NCBI RefSeq assembly: GCF_016888005.1
Contig: NZ_JAFDVE010000019.1
Location: forward strand, 113,806 to 177,805
Direction: 5' to 3'
DNA: 64,000 nt
From: Phycicoccus sp. CSK15P-2
Lineage (GTDB): Bacteria > Actinomycetota > Actinomycetes > Actinomycetales > Dermatophilaceae
The translations under genes and the position numbers were made by a program. Below, piece by piece: positions 1 through 11,375 of the stretch (position 1 is the first letter of the stretch; every line of letters begins with the position of its first letter). The notes beneath the pieces are model-generated. The model saw only the letters and a list, made by a program, of their open reading frames with translations. It was not told the origin of the DNA and made no database searches.

Positions 1-3000
1 CGACGCACCGCAGCGTCGCGCTGGGCGAGAGGTTCTGCACGGTGAGGCCGAGACCGGCGTCCCCGGACGCCAGCGACCGACCGGTCGCGGTGACGCGGCC
101 GGACCGGGTGGTGGCCGAGGCCGTCCCCCTCGAGTCGTCGCCGTCGCGGCTCGCGGTCGCGGTGATGCCGAGGTCGCGGTCGTGGCCGACCTTGCGGGTG
201 TACTCGCGGCTGAACGCGCCGCGACCGGTCGTGTCCTCGATCCGGACCTGGCCGGCGACCCCGCCGGAGATCGTGACGTCGAGGGCGGCCTCGCGGCCGT
301 TGGGGTCGACGGTGACCGTGAACGTCACGTAGGGACCGACGGTGGAGGTGACGGCGACGTCCACCCGGCCGAGCGGGCCGTGGACGACGTCGGAGGTGAT
401 CTGCGTCGAGGACGACGTCGCGCCGGAGTTCGTGGCGGTCAGGGTGATCGTGTACGTGGAGCCGTTGGCGGGGACCGAGATGACCTCGTCGAAGTCGGTG
501 GGGTCGCTCGGCGCGTCCCACTCCCCGCAGGACGAGCCGTCGACCCGACAGGTGACGGTCAGCGAGTCGTCCCGGGCCGGCGGGCTCGTGAACGCCAGGC
601 GCACCCTGCGGTCGTCGCCCGTCGAGGTGGCCGAGACGCCGGTGAACTCGCCGGGCGTGCCGATGGCGTCCTGGGCCGTCGGCGGGCCGGGCGCGGACTC
701 GTAGAGCTCGTTCGCGGCGACGACCCGGTACTGGTAGGTCGAGCCGTCGTTCTCGACGGCGGCGGCGTCGCAGCGGGTCGCCGTCGTGCGGCAGACGGTG
801 GCCGTGCCGTCCGGGCCGGTGCGGCTCACCGTGTAGCGCGTGTCGCCGGGACCGTTCGGGGGGACCGCGCCCCACTCGACGACGACCGTCTGCCGTGCGC
901 CGCCGGCGACCTCGGTGGCGTCGAGCCGCGGGGCGCCCGGGGGCTGCGGCGTCCCGGCCGACTGGCCCTCGACCGTGACCGGCGGCCCCCAGCCGGCCTC
1001 GTTGTGCGCCTTGACCGTGAAGGGCGTCGTCACGCTGTTGTCCAGGCCGGCGGCCCGCACGGTGGTCGACGTGGTCTCGGCCCGGCCGCCGGGCCAGGTG
1101 ACGAGGTACTGGTCGACGGCGCTGCCGTTCGTGGGGGCCGCGGACCACGTCACGGTGACGGCGTGGTCCTCGGGCTCGACGACGCGCAGGTCCGCCGGTG
1201 CACCCGGGACCTCGTCGGAGACGACGGGCCCGGAGGCCGGGCTCGGCGGGCCGAACCCGACCGCGTTGCGGGCCCGCACGGTGAACCGGTTGGGGACCGC
1301 GTTGCGCACCCCCGTCACGACGCACGGCGTGGCGTCGCACAGCTGGCTGCCGCCGTCCCAGGAGACCTCGTAGACCTCGATGGGCAGGCCGTTGTCGGGC
1401 GGCACCCGCCAGGTGAGGCGTGCGGACTCGCTGAGCGTCGGCCCGGTCTGCACCGGGGCGCCGGGTGCGCCCGGGACCCCGAGGACGTCGACGGTGAGCG
1501 TGCCCGTGGCCTGCCGGTCGCGTCGGGCCGTGGAGTCGACGTCGGTGATGGTCACCCGGAAGGTGAGCCGCCCGGTGGCCTGCGCGGACGGGGTGACCGA
1601 GAGCGTCGTCGGACCCTCCCGGCGGACGGAGGCGGAGGCCCCGGAGACCTGGTCGACCCCGATGACGGAGAACTGCGGGTCGCCCAGCTGCGAGGACAGG
1701 TAGCCGTCGATGTTCACGGTCGCGCTGGTGCCGGCGCGCACGCCCGGGAGCGTGACCGGAGCCATCGACGGCGGCTGGGCCGGCGCGACCCGGACGGGCA
1801 GGACCGCGGGTGCGGCCTCGGTCCCGACCGCGCGGACGACGAGGCGGGCCATCGACCCCGGCACGGCGGCCGAGGAGGCGGCGACGAGGAGGGTCCCCGG
1901 GTCCCGGTTCGAGACCGTGAGCCCCGCGACGGCCTCCTCGAGCTCCCCGGTGAAGGTCAGCTCGTCCAGCTGCTCCGGCCGGGAGGTCCACACGTGGCAC
2001 AGCTCGGGGACGGACAGTGGCCGGGACAGACCGCCGACGACGACGTCGACCGCGGTCTGGGGGCAGCGCAGGACCGGCGTCTCCGGCCCCACCTGGACCG
2101 GGACGGTGAGGAACGCGCGCCGGCCCGGACCGTCGGCGGTCTCCCCGGCGGTCGTCACCTCGAAGGCGATGGCTGCCGGCCCGACGTAGTCGGCGAGGCC
2201 GGTCACCCGCAGCCGGGACGGGCCGTCGGTGGCGACGCGCAGCTGACCGGCGGGCGACGCGGCGAGCCGGTCGCTCGTCGTCAGCGTGAGGTCGCGGCCG
2301 CTGGGGTCGACGACGACGTCGTCGAGGTCGACGGTCGTCGTGCCGTTCCGGTCGACCCGCACGAGGGCGTCCGGCCGGACGCTGGGGGCGCCGGTGCCGC
2401 CGGCGGGAACGTGGACCAGCCCGAGCGCCGCCGCACCGTCCGCGTCGAGCACCTCGAAGGAGAGCACCTGCGGGACGTCCGCGACGGGCAGGGTGACCGT
2501 CCCGCCGTCGAGCCGGGCGTCCGGCGCCCCGAAGACCCGGCTGACCTGCAGCACGCCGTCCGGGTCGTCCGGGTCGACCGCCCCCGCGAGGAGGTCGACG
2601 TCGACCGCCGTGGCCCGTGGGCCGGGCTGGGCCAGGGCGTTGCGCGGCACCGGCGGGAGGTTGACGCCCGCGCGGCCCCGCAGCCGGATCGTCGCGGTCG
2701 ACGGCTCGCCGCTGGCGCCGACGATGGAGTACCGGATCGAGCGCGGCCGGTCCGGCTCGGGCACGGTGACGGCGACCTGGCCGGAGCCGGGGACGAGCGC
2801 GGCGTCGTCGCCGAGCTCGGGGTTGAGCGGACCGAGGGGCTGGACCTCGGCGCGTTCGCCGATGGGCTGGATGTCGTTCGCGAGGACGTCGACGACGAGC
2901 GGCGCGCCCGGGGCGGCGGTGACCTCGTCGTCGACCGCGACGACGGGCTGCGGGTCGCCGGGCGGTGCGACCGCGATCCGCACGGTGCCCGTGCCGACCT

Positions 3001-6000
3001 TCCCGTACCGGTCGCCGAGGAGGTACGTGAAGTCGTCGGTGCCGCCGCTCGTCGGGTAGGCCTGGTAGGTGATGGAGGACGGCGTCACCGCGAGGACGCG
3101 TCCGAGCGAGGGGGCCGAGTCCAGCGCCACGAGCGTCGTGGAGTCGCCGTCCGGGTCGGCGCCCGAGCCGGCCACCGAGACCGTGATGGTGTCGCCGGCC
3201 ACGACCCGTCCCTCGAGCGTCGCCGGGGCCGGCGCGCGGTCCGGACGGTCCGGCGACGGCGGCGGGACGACGGTGACCCGGACCGTCCCCGCCGCACGGT
3301 CGCCGGAGGAGTTCTCGACGACGTAGGAGATGGTCACGGTCCGCTGGGCCGTGACCTCCGGGGCCTGGTAGCGCACGACCGACCCCGCGGCGTAGGCCGC
3401 GCCGAGCGGCTCGCCGCTGGGCCCGCCGTCCGGTCCGCCGAGCGGCAGCGTGCCGCTGCGCAGCGCGCCCTCGACGCGCGGCGAGAGACGCAGCGGCGAG
3501 CCGCCGGGGTCGATGTCGTTGTCGAGCACGGGGATGGAGACATGGTCGCCGGAGCGGACGGTGGCGGTGTCGTCCGTGACGACCGGCGTGGTGTCGGCCG
3601 GGGCGGGCAGCTGGAGCACCGAGACGTCGCCCGTCGCGGTCTTCCCCGTGCCGTTGGTCACGGTGTACCGGACGAGGACCGGGTTGGGACGCAGCTCGGG
3701 GCGCCGCGCGGTGATCCGCAGCCACCGGCCGCGGAGCACCGCGACCTCGACGGCGTCCGAGGCCTCGGTCTCGGTGCCCTGGACCACGAGGAGCCCGCCG
3801 GACGGGTCGACGTCGTTCGCGAGGACGTCGACGATCGTCGCGGTCTGTCCGTGGACCACCGCCTGGTCGGGCATGGCGGTGATGTCCTCGGGCCGCTCGG
3901 TCGCGGCGCGGACGTCGACCCGGATCGCCCCGCGGGCGAACGGCGCCTCGCCGTACCGGACCGTGTAGGCGAGGAGGTAGGTGCCCGGCGCGCCGGCGGT
4001 CACCGACACGGTGCCCGCCTCCACGCTCGTCTCGACCGTGGTGCCGTCCGGCGCGACGACGTCGCCGGCGAGCTGGAGACGGGCCGCCGGGCTCGTCGGG
4101 TCGGTGCCGGGGACGTCGTTCTCCAGGGGACGCAGCACGACCGGCTTGCCGACCTCGCCGCGGCCGACGTCCGGCAGCGGCGTGGCCGCCGTCGGCGTCG
4201 TCGAGTCCTCGTCGAGCACGGTGACCGACAGCGAGCCGCTGCTCTCGGCGGTGCCGTCGGACACCGTGTACTCGAGCGTGCGCACCCCGGCCTCGCCCGG
4301 CGAGGTGTACCGCAGCCGGCCGTCGGGGGTCACCCCGACCGGGGTCTCGCCGTCGACGGCGCCGGTGACCGCGACGGGGTCGGAGTCCGGGTCCCGCCAG
4401 TCCCCGACGACGGGCACCGTCAGCGAGCCGCGGTTCGTCACGCTCCGGGTCGTCGGCTCCAGCCCGGGGCGCAGGACCGGCGCACCGTTCTCCGAGGGCC
4501 CACGGGCCGTGACGGCCACCCGGGCCGACGAGCTGTTGCCGCGACCGTCGTCGATGACGTACTGGAAGTGCGCGCTCTCGGCGGTCGCCGACAACGTGAG
4601 CTGGACCGTCTGGCCGTCCGGCGAGATCGCGACCGACCCGGTCGAGCTCGGGACGGACGAGACGGAGGTGATCGACAGCACGGCGCCCGACGGGTTCGAG
4701 TCGTTGTCGAGGACGTGGAGGACGCTCGTGCGCCCCGGCCGGGCGCCGACGTCGTCGTCCCGCGCCTGCGGCGGCTTGGAGCTGCGGTCGACGGTCGACG
4801 ACGGCTCGGTCTCGTCCGGCGGGGTCTCCGAGGAGGGCGGCGCGACGGCGTCCCAGTCGTCCAGGCGACGCCCGTCGAGCGACCACACCGCTCCGCTGGC
4901 GGAGTCGTTGAGCGCCACGGAGCGGTGGTTGAGCCGCAGGTGGGGCGAGAGCAGCGACGTCGCGCGCTCGAGCTGGACGTCCTCGGCCGGGGCCCCGCCG
5001 CAGGAGCTCACCGCACGGCCGGGGCTGCCGGACCACACGGCGTAGACGCACCCGTCGAGGACGACCGGCGCGGCGGCCGGCCCCGTCCCACCCGTGACGA
5101 GCGTCGAGGCCTCACCGGTCGTGAGGTCCAGGGACACGAGGGCGCGCGGGGTCGCGACGAGGAGGGAGCCGTCGACCGGGCCGTCCTGCAGCACGCCGTC
5201 CTCGAGGCTCTCGCCGGTGACCGCGGTCCGCGAGCCGTCCGGACGGGCGATGACGCCACCGACGGTGTCGACGACGACCGGGCCGCCGTCCGCGAGGACG
5301 ACGTGGACGTCCTGGAGCGCGCCCCCGAGCGCGGCGGTCTCGGTCGTGAAGCGGCCGTCGCCGGTGGGGGCGAGCGTCAGGAGCCGTCCGCCCGAGCCCG
5401 CGACGAAGGCCGTGCCCCGCGCGTCGACCGCCGCGTCGACGGGCCGTGCGTCGCCCGTGACGTCGGGTGCGAGCGGCACGGTCGCCGTGGCGTCGACCTG
5501 CGGGGACAGGCCGTCCACGGCGGCGAGGGTGTCGGCGGTGGACGTCGCCGCACGCACCTCGCCGCTCTCGGGGTCGGCGACGACGGTCGTCCCGCCGCCG
5601 ACGGCCAGGGGCGCGGTGGGCGGCAGGGTGACGGCGCGGTCGGTGACGAGGGTGCCCGCCCGCACGTCGACCGGGGCGACCCGGCCGGTGACGCGGTCCC
5701 GGGTCAGCACGGCGGAGCCGGACTGGACGACGTCGAGCTGGTAGGTCTGGCTGGTGTCCTCACCGGGCGCGAAGGCGGCGTCCAGGTGGGCGGCCGGGGC
5801 GTTGAGCCGTCCGAACAGGCCCACCCGGTCGTTCGTCACCCACAGGGTTCCGTCGTTGGCCTCGACGTGGTCGGTGGTGTACCCGGGGCTGCGGGTGACG
5901 GCCCAGCCCATCGCCCCGGCCCCGAGGGCCAGCACCGTCGCGGCGGCGACCCCGACGGAGGGCAGCCGACGTCGACGGGGGGTCGCCTGTCGCGCCCGCA

Positions 6001-6022
6001 CCCTGCGTCGCTCCTGCTCCAT
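1..6022 (-). CDS. Giant membrane-anchored Ig-like / fibronectin type III repeat protein (3' end outside window)
   Basis: About 2,007 codons are open on the minus strand from ATG at 6022 to the window edge, with no stop, so the C-terminus is missing. GAGG lies 5 nt before this ATG; an in-frame ATG at 6052 lacks a ribosome site. Visible order: a basic N-terminus, one membrane segment (about residues 21-42), a beta-propeller-like region of about 330 residues, then many Ig/cadherin-like repeats marked by LDNDSNPSG, LANDVDP and LDNDIDPGG, and finally fibronectin-III modules with TWSAAP and VEWGAVPPNG strands. Most of the chain should lie outside the membrane. From family knowledge, similar actinobacterial proteins often sit beside moxR/DUF58/transglutaminase genes; those would lie to the left and cannot be checked here. 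Exact function unknown; adhesion or envelope scaffolding is a guess. Confidence 0.85.
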   Translation of the reverse strand, partial: MEQERRRVRARQATPRRRRLPSVGVAAATVLALGAGAMGWAVTRSPGYTTDHVEANDGTLWVTNDRVGLFGRLNAPAAHLDAAFAPGEDTSQTYQLDVVQSGSAVLTRDRVTGRVAPVDVRAGTLVTDRAVTLPPTAPLAVGGGTTVVADPESGEVRAATSTADTLAAVDGLSPQVDATATVPLAPDVTGDARPVDAAVDARGTAFVAGSGGRLLTLAPTGDGRFTTETAALGGALQDVHVVLADGGPVVVDTVGGVIARPDGSRTAVTGESLEDGVLQDGPVDGSLLVATPRALVSLDLTTGEASTLVTGGTGPAAAPVVLDGCVYAVWSGSPGRAVSSCGGAPAEDVQLERATSLLSPHLRLNHRSVALNDSASGAVWSLDGRRLDDWDAVAPPSSETPPDETEPSSTVDRSSKPPQARDDDVGARPGRTSVLHVLDNDSNPSGAVLSITSVSSVPSSTGSVAISPDGQTVQLTLSATAESAHFQYVIDDGRGNSSSARVAVTARGPSENGAPVLRPGLEPTTRSVTNRGSLTVPVVGDWRDPDSDPVAVTGAVDGETPVGVTPDGRLRYTSPGEAGVRTLEYTVSDGTAESSGSLSVTVLDEDSTTPTAATPLPDVGRGEVGKPVVLRPLENDVPGTDPTSPAARLQLAGDVVAPDGTTVETSVEAGTVSVTAGAPGTYLLAYTVRYGEAPFARGAIRVDVRAATERPEDITAMPDQAVVHGQTATIVDVLANDVDPSGGLLVVQGTETEASDAVEVAVLRGRWLRITARRPELRPNPVLVRYTVTNGTGKTATGDVSVLQLPAPADTTPVVTDDTATVRSGDHVSIPVLDNDIDPGGSPLRLSPRVEGALRSGTLPLGGPDGGPSGEPLGAAYAAGSVVRYQAPEVTAQRTVTISYVVENSSGDRAAGTVRVTVVPPPSPDRPDRAPAPATLEGRVVAGDTITVSVAGSGADPDGDSTTLVALDSAPSLGRVLAVTPSSITYQAYPTSGGTDDFTYLLGDRYGKVGTGTVRIAVAPPGDPQPVVAVDDEVTAAPGAPLVVDVLANDIQPIGERAEVQPLGPLNPELGDDAALVPGSGQVAVTVPEPDRPRSIRYSIVGASGEPSTATIRLRGRAGVNLPPVPRNALAQPGPRATAVDVDLLAGAVDPDDPDGVLQVSRVFGAPDARLDGGTVTLPVADVPQVLSFEVLDADGAAALGLVHVPAGGTGAPSVRPDALVRVDRNGTTTVDLDDVVVDPSGRDLTLTTSDRLAASPAGQLRVATDGPSRLRVTGLADYVGPAAIAFEVTTAGETADGPGRRAFLTVPVQVGPETPVLRCPQTAVDVVVGGLSRPLSVPELCHVWTSRPEQLDELTFTGELEEAVAGLTVSNRDPGTLLVAASSAAVPGSMARLVVRAVGTEAAPAVLPVRVAPAQPPSMAPVTLPGVRAGTSATVNIDGYLSSQLGDPQFSVIGVDQVSGASASVRREGPTTLSVTPSAQATGRLTFRVTITDVDSTARRDRQATGTLTVDVLGVPGAPGAPVQTGPTLSESARLTWRVPPDNGLPIEVYEVSWDGGSQLCDATPCVVTGVRNAVPNRFTVRARNAVGFGPPSPASGPVVSDEVPGAPADLRVVEPEDHAVTVTWSAAPTNGSAVDQYLVTWPGGRAETTSTTVRAAGLDNSVTTPFTVKAHNEAGWGPPVTVEGQSAGTPQPPGAPRLDATEVAGGARQTVVVEWGAVPPNGPGDTRYTVSRTGPDGTATVCRTTATRCDAAAVENDGSTYQYRVVAANELYESAPGPPTAQDAIGTPGEFTGVSATSTGDDRRVRLAFTSPPARDDSLTVTCRVDGSSCGEWDAPSDPTDFDEVISVPANGSTYTITLTATNSGATSSSTQITSDVVHGPLGRVDVAVTSTVGPYVTFTVTVDPNGREAALDVTISGGVAGQVRIEDTTGRGAFSREYTRKVGHDRDLGITATASRDGDDSRGTASATTRSGRVTATGRSLASGDAGLGLTVQNLSPSATLRCV

Positions 6023-6066
6023 GGTCCTCGGACTCGCCCTGCCGTCATCCATCGCCTGTCGCGCCC

Positions 6067-6072
6067 ATTGTG
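6067..6072 (-). promoter_or_regulatory. Possible -10 box for the giant repeat protein
   Basis: Read on the minus strand, CACAAT lies about 45 nt upstream of the ATG at 6022, leaving room for a leader with the GAGG ribosome site. No convincing -35 is visible. Confidence 0.3.
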
Positions 6073-6110
6073 AGGCATGGGGACAGGCGGTATCCCACGG
6101 TTGGGAGAGG

Positions 6111-6128
6111 CGGCCGGGTCACCGGCCG
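6111..6128 (-). terminator. Possible hairpin terminator after phoX
   Basis: A 7-bp perfect stem, CGGCCGG/CCGGCCG, with a GTCA loop lies about 50 nt downstream of the phoX stop. There is no T-run, so it is only a weak candidate in DNA this GC-rich. Confidence 0.25.
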
Positions 6129-6177
6129 CACGGCGGGACCGGGCGAGGCAGGGACCCGCCCGGCGCCGGCAGGTCCC

Positions 6178-8217
6178 TCAGGCGCGGTGGACCTGCACGA
6201 CGCTCGGCCGGGGCCCGCCCCAGTCCCCGTCGCGCAGCGAGCCCGGCTCGGCGTAGTCGGGGAAGTAGGAGTGCTGGTCCTCCCACGAGCCGTCCTCGCC
6301 CGGGTGCTGGACGCAGACGAAGACCATCCCGTCCTGGTCGTGGATGACCGGCCCGCACGTCTCGGCCTCGGTCGGCACGGCGAGGAACTGTTCGACCTTG
6401 CCGCGCTCCCGGCCGCTCAGGGTGACCCGGTGCAGGGCGTCGTCGAGCCCCAGGGTGCCGGGCTGGCCGTCCGTGGAGATCCACAGCGCTCCGGTGGAGT
6501 CGAAGGCGACGTTGTCCGGGCAGGAGATCGGCGAGACCGGGCCGTCGTAGCCGCCGAAGTACGTCCCGGCGCTGTCCGGGTCGCCGCAGACGAGGAGCAG
6601 GGTCCACGCGAAGCGGGTCGACGTCGGGTCGTTCCGGTACTCGGTGATCTCCAGGACGTGCCCCTCGCGGTTCGTCGTCCGCGGGTTCGCCTCGTCGGCC
6701 GGGGGGTTCGAGCCGACCCCGCGGTTGGTGTTGTTCGTCAGGGCCGCGTAGACCTTGCCCGTCACCGGGTTGGGCTGGATGTCCTCGGGCCGGTCCATCT
6801 TGGTGGGACCGACCTTGTCGGCCGCGAGGCGGGTGTGGACGAGCACCTCGGCCACGCTCATCCCGGGGACCTTCGAGCGGCCGTTCTCGACGAGCGGCAG
6901 CCACCGGCCGGAGCCGTCGAACGCGCCGTCCGAGGGGACCGTGCCGGTGCCGTCGATCTCGGCGGCCGGGCTGTCCCCGGTGAGCCGCGCCACGTAGAGG
7001 TCACCGTCGGAGAGCAGGCGCTTGTTGTGCGCCTTGGCCCAGCGGCTGCTCCCCCTGACCATGCGGCGGCTCGAGACGAACTTGTAGATGTAGTCGAAGC
7101 GCTCGTCGTCCCCGGAGTAGGCGACGACCCGCCCGTCCCGCGCGACGCGGATGTTGGCGCTCTCGTGCTTGAAGCGGCCCATCGCCGTGTGCTTGACCGG
7201 GGTGGAGTGCGGGTCGTCCGGGTCGATCTCGACGACCCAGCCGAACCGGTTCACCTCGTTCTCGTAGCCCGGCCGGCGGGCGTCGAACCGCGGGTCGACC
7301 GTCCACCACGCACGCCCGCCCTCGGTCGAGGAGATGCCGTAGCGCGCGTTCTCGGGGGTCGGGTTCGCGACGAAGTACTGGTTGAAGTTCTCCTCCCCGG
7401 ACAGCACCGTGCCCCACGGCGTCGTCCCCCCGGAGCAGTTGTTGAAGGTCCCGAGGACGGTCCGGCCGACCGGGTCGTCCTGGGTCCGCAGCAGCGGGTG
7501 GCCGGCCGCCGGGCCGTCGACGGCGAAGCGGGTGTGGCTGTGGATGCGGCGGTTGTGGCGGCTGCCCCGCACGTACTCCCACGGGGTGCCCGGGGCCTTG
7601 CGGCGCAGCTCGACGACCGAGAGCCCGTGCGCCGCCATGGCGACCTTCTTCACGGTCTCCTCGTCGGTGTCCGGCGGGAACATGAGGTTCTCGTTGGTGT
7701 ACTCGTGGTTGACCACGGCGAGCGCGCGGCGGCCACGGCGGCCGTCCGTGGGGATGACGTCGAGGTAGTCGCAGTTGTAGCCGAACTGGGCGCGCTGCGA
7801 GGCCTCGGTCTGGGCCGACGGGTCGAACTCGGGGCTGTCGGCGAAGAGCGGGTCGCCCCACCGGATGACGGGCGTCCAGGTCCAGCCCTTCGGCACGGTC
7901 ACCGTGTCGACGTCGGCGGGGACCGGGGCGATCGGGTCGAAGCGCAGCCCGCGACCGGACCCGTGGCCGGAGCCCGCGGCAGCCGGCGCGGCCGGGGCCA
8001 GCGCCAGCGCGAGGGCTCCCCCGCCCACGCCGCCGAGCATCCGGCGCCGGGTGAACGCCGCGCTCGCGACGTCCCGGAAGTACTCGTTCGAGCTCGTGTT
8101 GGGCACCGGGTGCGCGCACTGGTCCCCGCACTTGAGGGCGCAGGTCACGGCGCTGCGCTTGCCGCGCGCGTGGGGAGCGAGAGGGAGCAGGCGGCGCTGC
8201 TCGGGCGCGATGGTCAC
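6178..8217 (-). CDS. phoX: PhoX-family alkaline phosphatase, Tat-exported
   Basis: 679 residues of the PhoX (DUF839) family: metal-dependent phosphatases (Fe/Ca in characterised members) that release phosphate from organic phosphoesters outside the cytoplasm. The N-terminus has the family's conserved Cys-containing lead-in (TCALKCGDQCAHPVPNTSSN), then a twin-arginine signal RRRMLGG with a hydrophobic Ala-rich stretch near residues 58-80. Downstream are family-typical blocks such as GEENFNQYFV, MGRFKHESAN and DRPEDIQPNP. The GTG at 8217 is preceded by GAGGAG at about 6 nt, which fixes the start. It is alone on its strand between the repeat protein and nuoB2. Phosphate control is likely from family knowledge, but no Pho box was recognised. 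Confidence 0.9.
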   Translation of the reverse strand: MTIAPEQRRLLPLAPHARGKRSAVTCALKCGDQCAHPVPNTSSNEYFRDVASAAFTRRRMLGGVGGGALALALAPAAPAAAGSGHGSGRGLRFDPIAPVPADVDTVTVPKGWTWTPVIRWGDPLFADSPEFDPSAQTEASQRAQFGYNCDYLDVIPTDGRRGRRALAVVNHEYTNENLMFPPDTDEETVKKVAMAAHGLSVVELRRKAPGTPWEYVRGSRHNRRIHSHTRFAVDGPAAGHPLLRTQDDPVGRTVLGTFNNCSGGTTPWGTVLSGEENFNQYFVANPTPENARYGISSTEGGRAWWTVDPRFDARRPGYENEVNRFGWVVEIDPDDPHSTPVKHTAMGRFKHESANIRVARDGRVVAYSGDDERFDYIYKFVSSRRMVRGSSRWAKAHNKRLLSDGDLYVARLTGDSPAAEIDGTGTVPSDGAFDGSGRWLPLVENGRSKVPGMSVAEVLVHTRLAADKVGPTKMDRPEDIQPNPVTGKVYAALTNNTNRGVGSNPPADEANPRTTNREGHVLEITEYRNDPTSTRFAWTLLLVCGDPDSAGTYFGGYDGPVSPISCPDNVAFDSTGALWISTDGQPGTLGLDDALHRVTLSGRERGKVEQFLAVPTEAETCGPVIHDQDGMVFVCVQHPGEDGSWEDQHSYFPDYAEPGSLRDGDWGGPRPSVVQVHRA

Positions 8218-8349
8218 GAAGTACTCCTCGACAAGGGCGACACGGTCGGGACCGACGCTACGAAGGGCGCGGACCCGGTGGGCGGTCCGCAGGACGAACG
8301 CTGGGTGACGGTTCGGCCAGCGCCCGGTGACGCGAGGGAGTCGGCGCGG

Positions 8350-8931
8350 TCAGGGCTTCGCGACGAGACCGCGCGTGACGTCGGCGGCCGTCGCGGTGCG
8401 GTGGCCGGCGAAGCGGCCGGCCCGGCGGGCCGCGATGGCCCCGCCCGAGACCCGCTCGTCGGCGATCGACTCCTGGAGCGTCAGGATGCCCTGGAGCAGC
8501 GCCTCGGGCCGCGGCGGGCAGCCCGGGACGTAGACGTCGACCGGCACGACCTGGTCGACCCCCTTGGTCACCGAGTAGCTGTCCCAGTAGGGCCCGCCGG
8601 AGTTGCTGCACGCCCCGAACGAGATGACGTACTTCGGCTCCGGCATCTGGTCGTAGAGGCGGCGGATCGCCGGCGCCATCTTGTCGGTCACGGTGCCGGA
8701 GACGACCATGAGGTCGGCCTGCCGCGGGCCGGGGGCGAAGGGGATGACCCCGAGCCGGATGAAGTCGTGCCGGCCCATCGACGTGGCGATGAACTCGATG
8801 GCGCAGCAGGCGAGGCCGAAGTTGAACACCCACAGCGAGTAGCGGCGGCCCCAGTTGAGGACGACCCGGACCGGCTTGGGCGCGTAGGTCGCGACCGGGC
8901 CGACCCTCGGCGTCGGGAGGTCGACGCTCAC
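8350..8931 (-). CDS. nuoB: Second NADH-quinone oxidoreductase subunit B (orphan paralogue)
   Basis: 193 residues, a NuoB-type subunit that carries the N2 [4Fe-4S] cluster next to the quinone site of complex I. All four ligand cysteines are present: the pair in GLACCAIEF, one in FGACSNSGG and one in [12 protein letters not shown]. The GTG start at 8931 overlaps the stop of the upstream nuoA copy (GTGA), so the two are translationally coupled. The sequence differs clearly from the NuoB in the complete operon at 34210 (for example [16 protein letters not shown] against [16 protein letters not shown]), so this is an old paralogue rather than a recent copy. No other nuo genes accompany the pair. 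Confidence 0.92.
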   Translation of the reverse strand: MSVDLPTPRVGPVATYAPKPVRVVLNWGRRYSLWVFNFGLACCAIEFIATSMGRHDFIRLGVIPFAPGPRQADLMVVSGTVTDKMAPAIRRLYDQMPEPKYVISFGACSNSGGPYWDSYSVTKGVDQVVPVDVYVPGCPPRPEALLQGILTLQESIADERVSGGAIAARRAGRFAGHRTATAADVTRGLVAKP

Positions 8932-9293
8932 GTGAGGTCCCAGCGGAGCAGCCCACGCCGCGCGGCATGCACGAGACCGAGGAGGACGACCCCGACGAAC
9001 ACGAGGACCTCGACGAGGGACGCGAGGCCGAGGCCGGGGTCGCGCAGGACGAGCGCCCAGGGGAAGAGGTAGACCGCGTCGACCGCGAAGACGACGTAGA
9101 GGAAGGCGAAGGACAGGTACCGCACCTGTGACTGCGCCCATCCCCCGCCGACCGGGTCGACCCCGGACTCGTAGGTGGCGCGGGCCGCGGGGGTCGCCGC
9201 CCGCGGGGCGAGGAGCCGCCGGACGAGCATCGCCGCGGTGACGAGGAGCACCCCGGCGAGCACGACGGCCGCGACGGCGAGGTAGCCCTCCAT
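8928..9293 (-). CDS. nuoA: Second NADH-quinone oxidoreductase subunit A (orphan paralogue)
   Basis: 121 residues with three predicted membrane segments (about 5-27, 60-82 and 90-110), the size and topology of NuoA. The usual central block is altered: the ECG of typical NuoA (kept in the 34850 copy as YECGIQP) reads [10 protein letters not shown] here, so the loop cysteine near the quinone channel is replaced by serine. A -10-like TAGGCT lies 8 nt before the ATG, suggesting a leaderless transcript. It is divergent from korA, with 216 bp between the chosen starts, and coupled to the nuoB paralogue. Confidence 0.88.
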   Translation of the reverse strand: MEGYLAVAAVVLAGVLLVTAAMLVRRLLAPRAATPAARATYESGVDPVGGGWAQSQVRYLSFAFLYVVFAVDAVYLFPWALVLRDPGLGLASLVEVLVFVGVVLLGLVHAARRGLLRWDLT

Positions 9294-9301
9294 GGCCGGT
9301 C

Positions 9302-9307
9302 AGCCTA
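9302..9307 (-). promoter_or_regulatory. -10 box of the orphan nuoAB pair
   Basis: TAGGCT on the minus strand, 8 nt before the ATG at 9293. This fits the TANNNT plus short gap pattern of leaderless actinobacterial promoters seen repeatedly in this window. Confidence 0.45.
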
Positions 9308-9436
9308 GCCCCGCACCGGGGTCAGGACGAGGCGCCGCCGTCCTCGAGGGAGCGGACACCCGGACGGACGGGGAGCACTCCCCCACGGGGTACGCCCGCC
9401 CTCCGGGCGGCCTCCGGCCTCGCCCGGGCCGCCACG

Positions 9437-9442
9437 TACGAT
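9437..9442 (+). promoter_or_regulatory. -10 box of korAB
   Basis: TACGAT on the plus strand in the divergent interval. It lies 10 nt before an in-frame GTG (9453) and about 67 nt before the preferred start (9510). Confidence 0.35.
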
Positions 9443-9509
9443 GGTGGACGCTGTGGCCACGCGCCTCGCGTCGGCCCGGCCACCGACCTCCCCGACCCTT
9501 GGGACCACC

Positions 9510-11371
<1,862 letters not shown>

Positions 11372-11375
<4 letters not shown>

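Noticed and set aside
182..6073. A 1,963-codon open frame on the plus strand
   Set aside because: Its translation is Arg/Gly/Asp/Val-rich with no domain pattern. The opposite strand encodes a clear Ig/fibronectin protein, so this is an antisense frame kept open by GC-rich codons.
6070..9072. A 1,000-codon open frame on the plus strand
   Set aside because: Antisense to phoX and the nuoAB paralogues, with low-complexity composition and no recognisable motif.
8350..9293. Orphan nuoAB considered as a recent duplication of the main operon
   Set aside because: The proteins differ throughout and the NuoA loop cysteine is changed, so the copies diverged long ago.
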